Shown here piece by piece: positions 17,490-27,342 of a DNA stretch of 64,000 nucleotides. The DNA lies in the NCBI RefSeq assembly GCF_001021975.1, contig NZ_CP009928.1, positions 3,786,001-3,850,000 of the forward strand, in the 5' to 3' direction. The notes beneath the pieces are model-generated. The model saw only the letters and a list, made by a program, of their open reading frames with translations, was not told where the DNA came from and did no database searches. The position numbers and the translations under genes are program-made. The DNA is from Chryseobacterium gallinarum (GTDB lineage: Bacteria; Bacteroidota; Bacteroidia; Flavobacteriales; Weeksellaceae). Within the stretch, counting starts at the first letter, position 1. The number at the start of each line of letters is the position of its first letter.

Positions 17490-17566
17490 TTTACTTTTTG
17501 TACTTTTCTGCTGGCAAAATTCACAATAAAAAATAAATTATAAAAGGACATTTGTCCCGGATCTCT

Positions 17567-18133
17567 ATGCTACGAACAAATCAGTCATTTTTAAGTCATC
17601 TTGAAAAGCTTTATCATAAACAATCGGTAAAAAATATTATTTTGGAAACTTTTTCCAAAGGACAGGAATTATTAATTCAGGATCATTCAGTTTCCAAAGT
17701 CATGCTGATTAAAGATGGAATTACAAAATGTTACTTTGAAGAAGAAAACGGGAAAGAATATATTGTAGAATTCCTGGGAAGCGGTGAAATCCTCGGCGAA
17801 GTAGAACTGATTAAAAATATTCCTTGCCTGTGCAGTATTGAAGCTTTAACGGAAGTTACAGTCTATACTATAAGTCTGTCTTATTTTAATGAATTAATTA
17901 GAAAAGATCTTACCTTGAATAATTTATTGTTGAATTCTTTTGCAGAACGAATTATCAACACTTCAAGCAGGGCTTCGTATCAACAGCTTTATACGGTAGA
18001 GCATACCCTCACACAATTGCTTAAAATGCAATCTAAACAGAATATCAAAATTTCCAAAGAAGATATGGCTGCCTATCTGGGGATTACAGTAAGAAGTTTA
18101 AACAGAATTTTGAAGTATTTAAATTTAAAATAG
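17567..18133 (+). CDS. Crp/Fnr family transcriptional regulator
   Basis: A 188-residue protein from ATG 17567 (MLRTNQSFLSHLEKLYH). An N-terminal cNMP-binding-like barrel (GQELLIQDHSVSKVMLIKDGITKCYF ... EFLGSGEILGEVELI, about residues 30-90) and a C-terminal HTH (about 160-188, ISKEDMAAYLGITVRSLNRILKYL). An in-frame TTG at 17552 would add five residues; the ATG is preferred. It is transcribed divergently from the HAD gene, 77 bp apart. The effector is unknown. Confidence 0.87.
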   Translation: MLRTNQSFLSHLEKLYHKQSVKNIILETFSKGQELLIQDHSVSKVMLIKDGITKCYFEEENGKEYIVEFLGSGEILGEVELIKNIPCLCSIEALTEVTVYTISLSYFNELIRKDLTLNNLLLNSFAERIINTSSRASYQQLYTVEHTLTQLLKMQSKQNIKISKEDMAAYLGITVRSLNRILKYLNLK

Positions 18134-18261
18134 AAGTAGTTGGGAAAACATATTTGTATTATTTCTTATTGAGGATTGGTTTTTAATAAGGGGTAATTTG
18201 TTTTTTTTATATTTAAATCATATAATTACCTAAAATAAGTGGGGTAGTTTGGGAATTTACC

Positions 18262-18269
18262 TATTTTTG
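18262..18269 (+). promoter_or_regulatory. Putative -7 element (TATTTTTG) of the GNAT gene
   Basis: A TAnnTTTG match 24 nt before the ATG at 18294. It excludes the upstream TTG start at 18249. Confidence 0.45.
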
Positions 18270-18293
18270 TACCTGAAAGTTGAAGTAATATTC

Positions 18294-18797
18294 ATGGGAA
18301 ATATAAAATTCAGAAATGCCGGATTAGCTGACCTACATAAAATTGTAGAAATTTACAATTCAACCATCGCTTCAAGAATGGTGACTGCAGATGTAGAAGA
18401 AGTCGAAGTAGAAGGCAAGGTATCATGGTTCAATGAGCATAATCCTGAAACCAGGCCACTTTGGATTGTTGAAGATGGTCAAGGGCAGATTGTAGGTTGG
18501 GTAAGTTTCAGTTCTTTTCATGAAAGACCGGCATACAATGGAACGGTGGAAGTAAGTATTTACCTGGATGAAAATTTCAGGGGAAAAGGATACGGAAAAA
18601 TGATTCTTCAGTATTGTATAGATAATGCGGAAAAGTTTGGTGTTAAAAATCTGGTTGCTCTTATCTTCCTTCATAACGAGCCTAGCCTGAAGCTGTTCAG
18701 GTATTTTGGATTTGAAGATTGGGGAACCCTTCCGGATGTTGCAGTTTTAGATGGTATTGAACGAAGCCTGAAGATTTTAGGGAAAAAAATTAAATAA
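18294..18797 (+). CDS. GNAT N-acetyltransferase (phosphinothricin acetyltransferase-like)
   Basis: A 167-residue protein from ATG 18294 (MGNIKFRNAGLADLHKIVEIYN). The acetyl-CoA site is visible as ENFRGKGYGKMIL (R/Q-x-x-G-x-G/A, about residue 97), with LHNEPSLKLFRYFGFEDWG near the C-terminus. The pattern STIASRMVTAD and the EVSIYLDE strand are typical of the PAT/YncA branch, which acetylates small amines such as phosphinothricin or methionine sulfoximine. The substrate here is unknown. The gene is monocistronic. Confidence 0.87.
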   Translation: MGNIKFRNAGLADLHKIVEIYNSTIASRMVTADVEEVEVEGKVSWFNEHNPETRPLWIVEDGQGQIVGWVSFSSFHERPAYNGTVEVSIYLDENFRGKGYGKMILQYCIDNAEKFGVKNLVALIFLHNEPSLKLFRYFGFEDWGTLPDVAVLDGIERSLKILGKKIK

Positions 18798-18817
18798 ATA
18801 TAAAGGTTCAGTAAGAA

Positions 18818-18831
18818 TGGGCTTTAGCCAA
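18818..18831. repeat. Second copy of the GGCTTTAGCC palindromic core
   Basis: Reads TGGGCTTTAGCCAA and shares the ten-base palindromic core with the REP-like repeat at 8205-8263. It lies between the GNAT and MATE genes. Confidence 0.5.
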
Positions 18832-18897
18832 ATGATATGTAAGTTTTATCCTGCATATAAGAGCGGAATGTGCAGTGCTGTCACATCTGAAAGCAAA

Positions 18898-18930
18898 TAA
18901 AAAGAGGCTGTTTAAACAACCTCTTTTAGC
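18898..18930 (-). terminator. Terminator of the MATE exporter gene
   Basis: Minus-strand arms AAAGAGG-TTGTT and AACAG-CCTCTTT with one wobble pair are followed by a T run. Confidence 0.7.
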
Positions 18931-18931
18931 A

Positions 18932-20293
18932 TTATATATTCTGCTTGATCCTTTTCGCAGACATATTCAAAAACCGCTTAACCAGGAATATAGCAGAGAC
19001 TGTAAGTCCTAATCCCAGGGCAATCCACATTCCGAAGGCTCCCATTCCCAAGGTCACACAGAAGAAATATCCCAAGGGGATAGTAATTATCCAGTAAGCG
19101 ATAAAAGTATAGATAGATGGTATTTTAACGTCCTGCAAGCCTCTCAGCATTCCCAGTGCCGTTACCTGGATTCCGTCTGAAAGCTGGAATAAAGCAGCAA
19201 TAATCATAAGCTTTGAAGCTAACGCTATAACTTCTACCTCTTCTTTTTTTGTAAAGAAGGTAGGAAGGATATGTCTACCCAGAATAAAAACCAGTCCACA
19301 AATACACATGAAGATAAAGGCAATCTTCAGGTTGTTGATTCCGACTTTTCTTAATTCAACAAAATTCTGCTCACCCAGCTTTCTGCCGATCATTACTGTA
19401 GAAGCCACACTAAAGCCTACACATAAATTGAAGGTGAAAGAAGCCATGCTTAATGCAATCTGATGCGAAGCAATATCATGGGCAGAGATCAGTCCGCAAA
19501 TAAATGCTGCACCGGCAAAAGCAGTTACCTCGAAGAACATTTGTAATGCAGTAGGAAGCCCCAGTTTTACCATTTTGTCAAACATTTTTTTTGAAAATAC
19601 TTTGAGCTTTAACGAGAAATCTTTGATATAACGTCTGGTCCTTTTTTCTTTAAGCAATACAAAATAAAGGAAAACCACCATGAAAATCCTGGAAATTAAA
19701 GTAGCCAGTGCTGATCCTTTCACTCCCATTGGAGGAATACCCCAAAGTCCTTTAATAAATACATAGTTTAAAGCGATATTAATGATATTCGCAATGATGG
19801 TCGCTTTGGTAACTCCTATGGTATAAGAAAGACCTTCGGAAACTTCACGAAGCGTCTGGAATGCCATGAAAGGAATCATGCTTATAACCATGATGCTTAG
19901 GAAACCAACCGTATCGGGGATGATCTTGGCAGGCTGTCCCGAATGATAGAGAAGAGGCATCCCCAGCAATAAGATGACCATAAGAATAATCCCAACAGAC
20001 ATATTGATAATAAATCCGTGACTAAATACGGAATTAATGGTATCATGGTCCTGTTTTGAATGTGCTTCTGAAACCAAAGGCGGTATAGCAAAAGAAAATC
20101 CCAATGCCAATACAAATATGGAGAAGAATACGGCGTTTCCCAATGAAACGGATGCTAATGCATCAGCACCTAAAAGTTTTCCGACAATAATATTGTCGAA
20201 TAAATTTACTGAAACCTGCCCTACCTGGGTGAGCATTACAGGCAGAGCCAGAGTCAGGCATTCTTTTGTGTAGTTTTTGTTTAAAAAATTCAT
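18932..20293 (-). CDS. MATE family efflux transporter
   Basis: A 453-residue membrane protein with about 12 helices in two homologous halves: half 1 begins CLTLALPVMLTQVGQVSVNLFDNIIVGKLLG, half 2 begins MVKLGLPTALQMFFEVTAFAGAAFICGLI. These MatE segments define the family, which extrudes cationic drugs or metabolites with Na+ or H+. The FDNIIVGKLLGADALASVSLG segment is typical of NorM-like members. The specific substrate is unknown. It is monocistronic, with a terminator at 18898. Confidence 0.93.
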   Translation of the reverse strand: MNFLNKNYTKECLTLALPVMLTQVGQVSVNLFDNIIVGKLLGADALASVSLGNAVFFSIFVLALGFSFAIPPLVSEAHSKQDHDTINSVFSHGFIINMSVGIILMVILLLGMPLLYHSGQPAKIIPDTVGFLSIMVISMIPFMAFQTLREVSEGLSYTIGVTKATIIANIINIALNYVFIKGLWGIPPMGVKGSALATLISRIFMVVFLYFVLLKEKRTRRYIKDFSLKLKVFSKKMFDKMVKLGLPTALQMFFEVTAFAGAAFICGLISAHDIASHQIALSMASFTFNLCVGFSVASTVMIGRKLGEQNFVELRKVGINNLKIAFIFMCICGLVFILGRHILPTFFTKKEEVEVIALASKLMIIAALFQLSDGIQVTALGMLRGLQDVKIPSIYTFIAYWIITIPLGYFFCVTLGMGAFGMWIALGLGLTVSAIFLVKRFLNMSAKRIKQNI

Positions 20294-20347
20294 AATATTT
20301 TAAGATTCATATAGTTTATCATTGAAATGAAAAAAATAAGGGCAAAA

Positions 20348-20379
20348 AAAAATTTGCAGTGGTGTCACTGCAAATTTTT
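20348..20379. terminator. Terminator of the sigma-54 response regulator gene
   Basis: A perfect 14-bp inverted repeat (AAAAATTTGCAGTG / CACTGCAAATTTTT, loop GTGT) with A/T-rich arms works on either strand; 24 nt past the regulator's stop codon. Confidence 0.85.
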
Positions 20380-20403
20380 ATGCTATGGTGAATAATCGTT
20401 AGA

Positions 20404-21588
20404 TTATTTCCTTACAAAACTTGCAACGTCACTTTCAGAAACCGTGTTTCCACCAAGAATGATCAATCTTTCCACCACATTCCTTAATTCTCTGATATTT
20501 CCGGTCCATGAAAGAGCTTTTAGAGCTTCAATAGCTTTATCATCAAACTTTTTCGTTGCAGTACCGTGTTCATCGGCAATCATTCCGGAAAAATGTTCCA
20601 CTAATAATTTAATATCCTCTTTTCTTTCATCCAATGGCGGAACATAGATTTCAATTACAGAAAGCCTGTGGTAAAGGTCTTCTCTGAATTTACCCTCTTC
20701 AATTTCTTTCTGCATATTCTTATTGGTTGCCGCAATTACCCTTACGTCAACTTTAATTTCTTTATCACTTCCAACAGGGGAAACCTTGCTTTCCTGAAGA
20801 GCTCTTAACACCTTTGCCTGGGCAATTAGACTCATATCCCCAATCTCATCCAGGAAGATGGTACCTCCGTTGGCCTGCTCAAATTTTCCTTGTTTATCTT
20901 TAATCGCACCGGTAAAAGATCCTTTTACATGTCCGAAAAGTTCAGATTCAATAAGTTCAGACGGGATCGCCGCACAGTTGACTTCTACCATCGGGCCTTT
21001 TGCTCTCTCACTTTGGTTGTGAATAGCATGGGCAACCAGCTCTTTCCCTGCACCGTTAGGTCCTGTAATCAGAACCCTGGCATCAGAAACTGCTACTTTT
21101 TCAATCATTTCCTGGATCTTTTGCAGGGCAGGAGAGTTCCCGATCATCTGATATTTCTTGCTGACCTTTTTCTTTAATGTTTTGTTTTCGGTCTGAAGAT
21201 TTTTATTTTCCTTTTTCAGTGTTTCCTTAACCAGGGCATTCTTCACACTTGTGATCAGCCTGTTGATATCAATTGGTTTGGAAATAAAGTCGTATGCTCC
21301 TTCTTTCAGACAAGAAACAGCAGAATCGATGTCTGCGTGACCTGAGATCATGATAAAAGTAGTTTCGGGCTTCAGTGCCATACTTTGTTTTAAAAGCTCG
21401 GTTCCTGAAAGTTTAGGCATTTTGATATCAGAAATCACCAAGGCGAAATCTTCTTTTTCTATCTGTTTATAACCTTCAAGGCCGTCTTCGGCGATAACAA
21501 ATTCATAATCTGTGAGTTCATCAGAAAGAATACTGTGAAGTACTCCCGATATTGCTTTTTCGTCTTCTACTATAAGGATTTTTTGCAT
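20404..21588 (-). CDS. NtrC-type sigma-54 response regulator lacking the Fis DNA-binding domain
   Basis: A 394-residue protein: receiver domain (residues 1-120, phospho-acceptor D54 in VISDIKMPKLSG), a coiled linker (about 120-145) and an AAA+ domain (about 148-385) with Walker A GPNGAGKE, the sigma-54-contacting GSFTGA loop, Walker B GGTIFLDEIGD and the sensor region WTGNIRELRNVVERL. The frame stops at SESDVASFVRK, just where the Fis-type helix-turn-helix normally begins, and a terminator follows. It may therefore activate sigma-54 RNA polymerase without site-specific DNA binding or through a partner. No histidine kinase is adjacent. A -7 box lies 5 nt before the ATG. Confidence 0.92.
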   Translation of the reverse strand: MQKILIVEDEKAISGVLHSILSDELTDYEFVIAEDGLEGYKQIEKEDFALVISDIKMPKLSGTELLKQSMALKPETTFIMISGHADIDSAVSCLKEGAYDFISKPIDINRLITSVKNALVKETLKKENKNLQTENKTLKKKVSKKYQMIGNSPALQKIQEMIEKVAVSDARVLITGPNGAGKELVAHAIHNQSERAKGPMVEVNCAAIPSELIESELFGHVKGSFTGAIKDKQGKFEQANGGTIFLDEIGDMSLIAQAKVLRALQESKVSPVGSDKEIKVDVRVIAATNKNMQKEIEEGKFREDLYHRLSVIEIYVPPLDERKEDIKLLVEHFSGMIADEHGTATKKFDDKAIEALKALSWTGNIRELRNVVERLIILGGNTVSESDVASFVRK

Positions 21589-21593
21589 AGTTG

Positions 21594-21627
21594 CAAATTT
21601 AAATTTTTTGTTTCAATTATTAGCAAA
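21594..21627 (-). promoter_or_regulatory. Promoter of the sigma-54 regulator gene, nearly leaderless
   Basis: On the minus strand TTTG (21624-21627), a 22-nt spacer, then TAAATTTG (21594-21601). Only five bases separate the -7 box from the ATG at 21588. Confidence 0.5.
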
Positions 21628-21644
21628 AATCGTACCTAAAAATT

Positions 21645-22304
21645 CTACTGTGAATAGTCTCTGCGTCCGAAAATTGCTGATCCAACTCTCACAGAATTAG
21701 CACCACAAGCAATGGCAACCGGGAAATCATCACTCATTCCCATTGATAAGGTTTTTAATGTTTTTAATTGATTTAATTCATCAAAAACGCCTTTTAAGGT
21801 TAAAAATTCTTTTTTTACCTGTTGCTCATCTTCTGTGAAAGTAGCCATTCCCATTAATCCGGTAATTTCAACATGAGGAAATTTTCCTTCCAGATATTGC
21901 AGGAACAATGCCTTGGCCTCAGAAATCTCAAGACCAAATTTGCTTTCTTCCGCAGCAATTTTTACCTGAAGTAAAACTTTAATAACCCTGTTGTTCTTCC
22001 CTGATTCTTTATTAATTTCATTCAATAGCCTTTCAGAATCCACACTTTGTATGGTATCTATAAACGGTGCAATGTATTTTACTTTATTGGTTTGTAAATG
22101 GCCAATTAAATGCCATTGGATATCCTGGGGAAGAAGCGGGTATTTCTCCATCAATTCCTGAACCTTGTTTTCTCCAAACACTCTTTGTCCCAACTCATAA
22201 ACCTCCTGGATAGCAGAAACCGGATGGGTCTTTGAAACAGCTACCAGCTGTACTTCTGAAGGAAGCTGATTTTTTATAATCTGATAGTTTTCTTTAATAC
22301 TCAT
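21645..22304 (-). CDS. yggS: YggS-family PLP-binding protein (PLP homeostasis)
   Basis: A 219-residue single-domain TIM-barrel protein. The PLP lysine lies in VQLVAVSKTHPV (about residue 25), followed by VFGENKVQELMEKY and WHLIGHLQTNKVKYI. The C-terminal LSMGMSDDFPVAIACGANSVRVGSAIFG supplies the phosphate-binding loop. The family (YggS/PLPBP) binds pyridoxal phosphate without a known catalytic reaction and buffers PLP and amino acid pools. Length matches. It lies upstream of the regulator gene on the same strand, 56 bp away. Confidence 0.95.
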   Translation of the reverse strand: MSIKENYQIIKNQLPSEVQLVAVSKTHPVSAIQEVYELGQRVFGENKVQELMEKYPLLPQDIQWHLIGHLQTNKVKYIAPFIDTIQSVDSERLLNEINKESGKNNRVIKVLLQVKIAAEESKFGLEISEAKALFLQYLEGKFPHVEITGLMGMATFTEDEQQVKKEFLTLKGVFDELNQLKTLKTLSMGMSDDFPVAIACGANSVRVGSAIFGRRDYSQ

Positions 22305-22376
22305 ACATGCAAATTTCCGAAAATTAGTTGACAGTTACCAGTCATCAATACATTATCTTCTGCTTTTACAACAAAA

Positions 22377-23237
22377 TTAATTCAATACCTCATTGATCTT
22401 AGGATATTGAGATATTTTCCTGAAAACAAACTTATTGCTTTTTTGCAGTTTTTCGATGAAAAGATCCAGCTCATTGATAGAATCCGTATCCCTGAGGTAC
22501 TGATCATGAGTGAGAAAGACAAGGTGCCTTGAAGTTTTTTCAAGATCGTTAAGGAAAATGCTGTCCACTTTTTTAATCATCGCCTCATGGCTTCCTTTTA
22601 ACGTCATCTTTTGAGTAGGACGCCATTCCAGATCCCAACCGATGACCTTATAGCCTGCTTTCTTCAATCCGTTAGCTGCAGCCGTAGAACTTTTAATATC
22701 CGTCACATTAATATTGTTCAATCTCCAGATATTTCTTCCCGGTGTTCTCGCTATTTTATCATGGAGCTTCAGGCTGTCTTTGGCAATGTCGAAATCGCGA
22801 ACCACAAAATCCGCATTTTTGTAAAAATCTGTGTATTTGTTGTGGGCATGGGTAAAACTGTGATTAGCTAGTTCAATCAGGGGACTTTGCTTTAGAAGTT
22901 CAAAATCTTTTTTTTGCTTTTTGCTTCCATAAGCATGTTTTCCCACTAAAAAAGCGGTTGCACAAACATTTCTTTTATTAAGTATTTTTAGAAGATTTTC
23001 TGTACCCTGATTAGGGCCGTCATCAAAAGTAAGGTAGATCACTCTTTTGTCAGGATCTACGCTTTCATCGTCCTCTTTGGGGACTATTTCTGCGGCAGGA
23101 TGTTCCTGTGAATTGAGTTTTTCATTCACATCATTCTTGAAATTACAGCTGTTTAATAAAACTGAAGTTGCACTCACCAATGCAAACATCCCGAGAAAAG
23201 TCTTATTTTTTGACTTTTCCGCAAAAATTTTTCTCAT
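22377..23237 (-). CDS. Polysaccharide deacetylase (NodB homology) lipoprotein
   Basis: A 286-residue protein with a lipoprotein-type signal (SATSVLLNSC, Cys near residue 31). The NodB domain has VIYLTFDDGPNQG (metal-binding Asp pair, about residues 67-79), ELANHSFTHAH (HxxxH zinc ligands, about 135-145) and ARTPGRN in place of the usual RPP/RFP motif. These enzymes remove N-acetyl groups from glycans such as peptidoglycan or chitin oligomers in the envelope. The substrate is not evident. The gene is monocistronic. Confidence 0.87.
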   Translation of the reverse strand: MRKIFAEKSKNKTFLGMFALVSATSVLLNSCNFKNDVNEKLNSQEHPAAEIVPKEDDESVDPDKRVIYLTFDDGPNQGTENLLKILNKRNVCATAFLVGKHAYGSKKQKKDFELLKQSPLIELANHSFTHAHNKYTDFYKNADFVVRDFDIAKDSLKLHDKIARTPGRNIWRLNNINVTDIKSSTAAANGLKKAGYKVIGWDLEWRPTQKMTLKGSHEAMIKKVDSIFLNDLEKTSRHLVFLTHDQYLRDTDSINELDLFIEKLQKSNKFVFRKISQYPKINEVLN

Positions 23238-23549
23238 AAAGGTAATGGAAATTTAAATTGTTAAAAATCGTTAAAAATAACAGTTGAATGTTAACAAATT
23301 ATATGCCATATTTCCCTGTGTTTTCCTTTTTAAGGTTATTTTAATATCTTTATTTAAAAGACAATTTTTCAGTAATAGTTGAATTGACAACTTTGTTTTA
23401 GATCTTTGTAATTTTTAACATTTATAAATGTGAAAACGATAGCCATTCTCTATTTTGGTTAGTGTTAATGTATTTCTCATGTAGCAGAGAATTATTTATT
23501 ATGGACCATTAAGTAAGAGGTTATCACAGCGAAACCGGCTTTACAAAAT
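23238..23549. other. Intergenic stretch of 312 bp, no gene seen
   Basis: An AT-rich gap upstream of the deacetylase and downstream of the DUF72 gene. The only open frames are under 20 codons. No hairpin or repeat stands out. Confidence 0.6.
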
Positions 23550-24278
23550 TTAAGCCAGCACTTTTTTTAAATACATAGCATTTCTGATAGCTGAAGTTCC
23601 CCACGTATTATTAAAGAATATAAAAATGGTTTGTGTTTTATTGCTGATCCCGTCAGCAAGATGATCCAAAAAGTCTTCGCTGTATTCCGATTTGTAAAGG
23701 ACCGGTTTTCCGTGAAGCCTGTAATACAGTATTTCAGGATGATTCACAATAACATCTTCCGGAAGGTTGCCGGGAAAGCTTACCCCTGAAAAAACAATGT
23801 GATGATCTCTTAATATATCAAAAATTTCTTTTTGCCACCAGGACTCATGGCGGAATTCAATGACGTTTAAAAAACTGAAATCAAGATTATTGATAATTTG
23901 TTTCAGGTTCTCCGGAGTGTTTTTAAAAGAAGGAGGCAATTGGTATAAGAAGCCCGATAATTTGTGGCTGAGATGGCCTTGAATGTGCTGGCAGAATTTC
24001 GTAATCTCTTCTTTTGAACTTATAAGACGTTTTTGGTGGGTAATATCCTTTGGGATCTTGATGAAGAACCTGAAGGTGTCAGGAGTCCCGTCATACCATT
24101 TTAAAAGGGTTTTTGCAGTAGGAATTCTGTAAAATGTCGAATTGATTTCCACTGCATTAAAAGTCTGGGAGTATAAAGAAAGAAAATCTTTACTTTGGGC
24201 ATTTTCAGGGTATAAAGACCCTTTCCAGTCGTTATTGTAAAATCCCGAACACCCGATGTAAAGATTTTCTTTTTTCAT
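23550..24278 (-). CDS. DUF72 domain-containing protein (YecE-like)
   Basis: A 242-residue TIM-barrel protein of the DUF72 family: YIGCSGFYNNDWKGSLYPENAQSKDFLSLYSQTFNAVEINSTFYRIP at the N-terminus is the hallmark, followed by FRFFIKIPKDITH and VIEFRHESWW. Biochemical function is unknown for the family. It starts 4 nt after the copper ATPase stop codon and is likely cotranscribed with it. Confidence 0.9.
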   Translation of the reverse strand: MKKENLYIGCSGFYNNDWKGSLYPENAQSKDFLSLYSQTFNAVEINSTFYRIPTAKTLLKWYDGTPDTFRFFIKIPKDITHQKRLISSKEEITKFCQHIQGHLSHKLSGFLYQLPPSFKNTPENLKQIINNLDFSFLNVIEFRHESWWQKEIFDILRDHHIVFSGVSFPGNLPEDVIVNHPEILYYRLHGKPVLYKSEYSEDFLDHLADGISNKTQTIFIFFNNTWGTSAIRNAMYLKKVLA

Positions 24279-24282
24279 AATT

Positions 24283-27150
24283 TTATTTTATATCCAGATT
24301 TACAGAGTTTAATCTCAATGAATTCAGAATCACGGATAACGAACTGACGCTCATTGCAGCTGCAGCAATCATAGGTGACAACAGAATCCCGAAAAATGGA
24401 TACAATAATCCTGCCGCAACAGGAATTCCCAGTACATTATAAATAAAAGCAAAGAACAGGTTTTCTTTGATATTTCTGAGAAGCTTTTCACTTAACAGCT
24501 TTGCTTTTGCTACTCCTAAGATATCACCTTTCAGCAAAGTGATTTCAGCACTTTCAATGGCAACATCAGTGCCGGTTCCCATGGCAATTCCTATATCTGA
24601 TTGGGCAAGGGCAGGGGAGTCATTGATTCCGTCACCGGTCATGGCTACAATTTTGCCCTGTTGCTGTAGTTTTTTTACCTCATTCAGCTTATCTTCCGGA
24701 AGACAGTTTGCTTTAAAGTGTTTGATGCCTAATGCACTGGCTACAGCTTTTGCAGTATGTTCGTTATCCCCGGTCATCATTATAATATCAATTCCTTCAC
24801 TCATTAATCTTTCAACTGCTTTTTTAGAGCTTTCTTTAATTTTGTCTGTAAAGCTGATAAATCCAAGTACACTTTTATCCCAGGCAATATAGGAGATCGT
24901 ATGGGCTTTGGACTGCACTTCTACAGCTTTTTGTCTTAAAACATCAGGAATCCGGATTTGATGGGAGGTCAATAAACTTTCATTGCCCAGATAGGCGGTT
25001 TTCCCGTTAATATTTCCTTTTACCCCTTTTCCGGAGATATTTTCAAACCGGTCTACCTTTTCAGCAGAAATATTCTCATCCTTTGCTCTTTTGATCACTG
25101 CATTTGATAAAGGATGTTCTGAATTCTGATTTAATGAATAGGCCAGTTTCAGAATCTGATTCCTATCTTCGCTGTTTATGGTTTCTATATGTTCTAAAGA
25201 CGGCTTCCCTTCCGTTAAAGTGCCTGTTTTATCGGTAATTAAAACATTTACTTTATTCATTTGTTCAAGAGCTTCTGCATTTTTGATCAGGATACCGTTT
25301 TTAGCACCTTTACCGATACCCACCATTAAAGACATCGGAGTTGCAAGCCCGAGGGCACATGGACATGCTACAATTAAAACGGCAACAGCATTCACGAAAG
25401 CAAATAAGCTTCTTTTTCCTTCCGGACCAAAGAATTGCCATGATACAAAAGTAAGTACTGCAATGAGGATTACTACAGGTACAAATACTTTTGATACCTT
25501 GTCGGTTAATTTTTGAATAGGAGCCTTACTCCGGCTGGCTTCGTTGACCATTCTGATGATTTGTGAAAGAAGCGTCTCGTCACCCACCTTTTCAGCCTTC
25601 ATAATAAATACCTGATTACCGTTGATGGTTCCGGAAGAAACTTTATCATCGATCGTTTTTTCAACCGGCACAGGCTCTCCCGTAATCATACTTTCGTCTA
25701 CTACTGAGCTTCCCTCTACTATTTTTCCGTCCACCGGAATTTTTTCACCCGGCTTCACCTTAAGAAGATCTCCGATTTTGACCTGGGAGAGTAAAACCCT
25801 TTTTTCTTCGCCGTTAACCACAAGATTTGCTTCATCCGGTGAAAGATTCATCAGTTCTTTAATAGCATTTCCGGTTTTTTTATGAGCAGCAGCTTCCATT
25901 AATTGTCCTAAAATGACAAGCGTCAGAATCACACAGACTGCCTCAAAATATAAAGGGATCTCATGGTTGTGCCCGCGTATTTCATGCGGAATGATACCCG
26001 GGAAAATCAAAGCTACAATGCTGAATATAAATGCAGCCGCAACCCCCAGCGCAATAAGGCTGAACATATTAAGGTTCCATGTTTTAAAAGAAGTCCAGCC
26101 TCTTTTCAACAGAAACCAGCCGGAATAAAACATCACAGGAAGGGTCAATGCCAGCTCAATAAACCCCTGAATCTGATGGGAAAAAGGAAAATTAATAAAC
26201 ATTCCACCCATCGAAAGAATAAAAACAGGAATGGTAAAGGCTAATGAGATCATAAATTTCCTTTTCAGGATATTGTATGTTTCATCGTCTTCGTCTTCAC
26301 CGCTATCCGGCATTCTTACCAGGTCCATGCCACAGATAGGGCAGCTTCCCGGTTCGTCACGAATGATTTCCGGATGCATAGGACAAGTATATTTTGCTGT
26401 TTTCTTTTCAGGGTATTTCACCAGATCCATACCACAAACAGGACAACCGACATTGGAATCATAGGTTTTGTCGCCTTCACAATACATCGGACAGTAATAC
26501 TTGCCTGCCATTTCATCCGTTACTTTCGGTGCCTCGTGATTATGATGAGTATGCGAATGTGAATGTGAATGTGAATGTGAATGGTTGTGATGATGTGGGG
26601 GATTGTTTTTTATCAGATCTTCAGTAATTTCTTCTAAATGCATATGGCAAACGGGACAATCACCTTTTTCATCATAGATTTTATCTCCTTCACAAAACAT
26701 TGGACAGTAATATTTTCCAATACTGTTTTTGAAGTTTTCAGGAAGATGGGCAGATGAATAAGCGGGTTTATGACCAGGATCTTTTGCCAGCTTTTCTTCG
26801 ACAGGAACCAGATACATATTACAAACGGGGCATCTTTCCCCTTGTTTGAAGTATACTTTATCCCCTTCACACTCCATCGGGCAATAATAAACAGAAGATG
26901 GCGATACGCGGTCCTGTGGTTTTACAAAAGTCGTTTCCGGGCTTTTGGGATCTTCAAGCCTGTATTTTCCTATTTCTGATAATGCATTATTCAATGTTGA
27001 AAGCTCTACTGCATGATCAGAAGTGATCGTTGCAGTGTTAGTTTCCAGATTGACATCGGCTTTAACCCCGTGAACACTGTTGAGTTTTTGTGAAATTTTT
27101 TTCTGGCACCCTGAACAGGTCATTCCAAGTATATTATACTGTCGTTCCAT
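24283..27150 (-). CDS. Copper-type P1B ATPase with HMA domain, four metal-binding CPxC modules and a His-rich linker
   Basis: A 955-residue heavy-metal P-type ATPase. Order: an HMA domain with MTCSGCQ (residues 1-70); three YYCPM-CEGD modules, each ending CPVCxM (about 90-115, 147-175, 215-245); a His-rich run (alternating HS, about 190-205) between the second and third; a YTCPMHPE...CPICGMDL module (about 255-280); then the ATPase core with CPC ([12 protein letters not shown]), DKTGTLTEG and [15 protein letters not shown] and the helix pattern fit Cu+ (or Ag+) export from the cytoplasm. Four extra Cys-Met modules is more than the standard CopA. Likely operon with DUF72 downstream; a CxxC-bearing AraC regulator lies upstream. 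Confidence 0.93.
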   Translation of the reverse strand: MERQYNILGMTCSGCQKKISQKLNSVHGVKADVNLETNTATITSDHAVELSTLNNALSEIGKYRLEDPKSPETTFVKPQDRVSPSSVYYCPMECEGDKVYFKQGERCPVCNMYLVPVEEKLAKDPGHKPAYSSAHLPENFKNSIGKYYCPMFCEGDKIYDEKGDCPVCHMHLEEITEDLIKNNPPHHHNHSHSHSHSHSHTHHNHEAPKVTDEMAGKYYCPMYCEGDKTYDSNVGCPVCGMDLVKYPEKKTAKYTCPMHPEIIRDEPGSCPICGMDLVRMPDSGEDEDDETYNILKRKFMISLAFTIPVFILSMGGMFINFPFSHQIQGFIELALTLPVMFYSGWFLLKRGWTSFKTWNLNMFSLIALGVAAAFIFSIVALIFPGIIPHEIRGHNHEIPLYFEAVCVILTLVILGQLMEAAAHKKTGNAIKELMNLSPDEANLVVNGEEKRVLLSQVKIGDLLKVKPGEKIPVDGKIVEGSSVVDESMITGEPVPVEKTIDDKVSSGTINGNQVFIMKAEKVGDETLLSQIIRMVNEASRSKAPIQKLTDKVSKVFVPVVILIAVLTFVSWQFFGPEGKRSLFAFVNAVAVLIVACPCALGLATPMSLMVGIGKGAKNGILIKNAEALEQMNKVNVLITDKTGTLTEGKPSLEHIETINSEDRNQILKLAYSLNQNSEHPLSNAVIKRAKDENISAEKVDRFENISGKGVKGNINGKTAYLGNESLLTSHQIRIPDVLRQKAVEVQSKAHTISYIAWDKSVLGFISFTDKIKESSKKAVERLMSEGIDIIMMTGDNEHTAKAVASALGIKHFKANCLPEDKLNEVKKLQQQGKIVAMTGDGINDSPALAQSDIGIAMGTGTDVAIESAEITLLKGDILGVAKAKLLSEKLLRNIKENLFFAFIYNVLGIPVAAGLLYPFFGILLSPMIAAAAMSVSSLSVILNSLRLNSVNLDIK
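26555..26583. repeat. Hexanucleotide microsatellite (GAATGT)n inside the ATPase gene
   Basis: Four perfect GAATGT units plus a partial fifth (plus-strand orientation) encode the alternating His-Ser run. Unit length is a multiple of three, so slippage would change the number of histidines without breaking the frame. Confidence 0.8.
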
Positions 27151-27342
27151 GATTCTTAAATTTATAATACAAATTTCTGAAATGAAATTCTAAGCCTGTT
27201 ATAAATTTAAGGATAATAGTTATAGAATTTGGGTTGGAAGAGTATTAGAGTAGCAATACAATAGCTGATGAACTACTTGCTGTGGTTCAATGTATTCTAT
27301 TTGCAACTCTTGATTTCCATGGTAAAACAATATCTGGTTCAA

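Noticed and set aside
23431..23460. A 10-codon frame resembling a leader peptide upstream of nothing
   Set aside because: No downstream gene on that strand and no terminator or attenuator structure.
26374..26627. Plus-strand frames over the (GAATGT)n region, and its CRISPR-like periodicity
   Set aside because: The repeat is a 6-bp microsatellite inside the ATPase gene with no spacers; the plus-strand frames are shadows of the His-Ser run.
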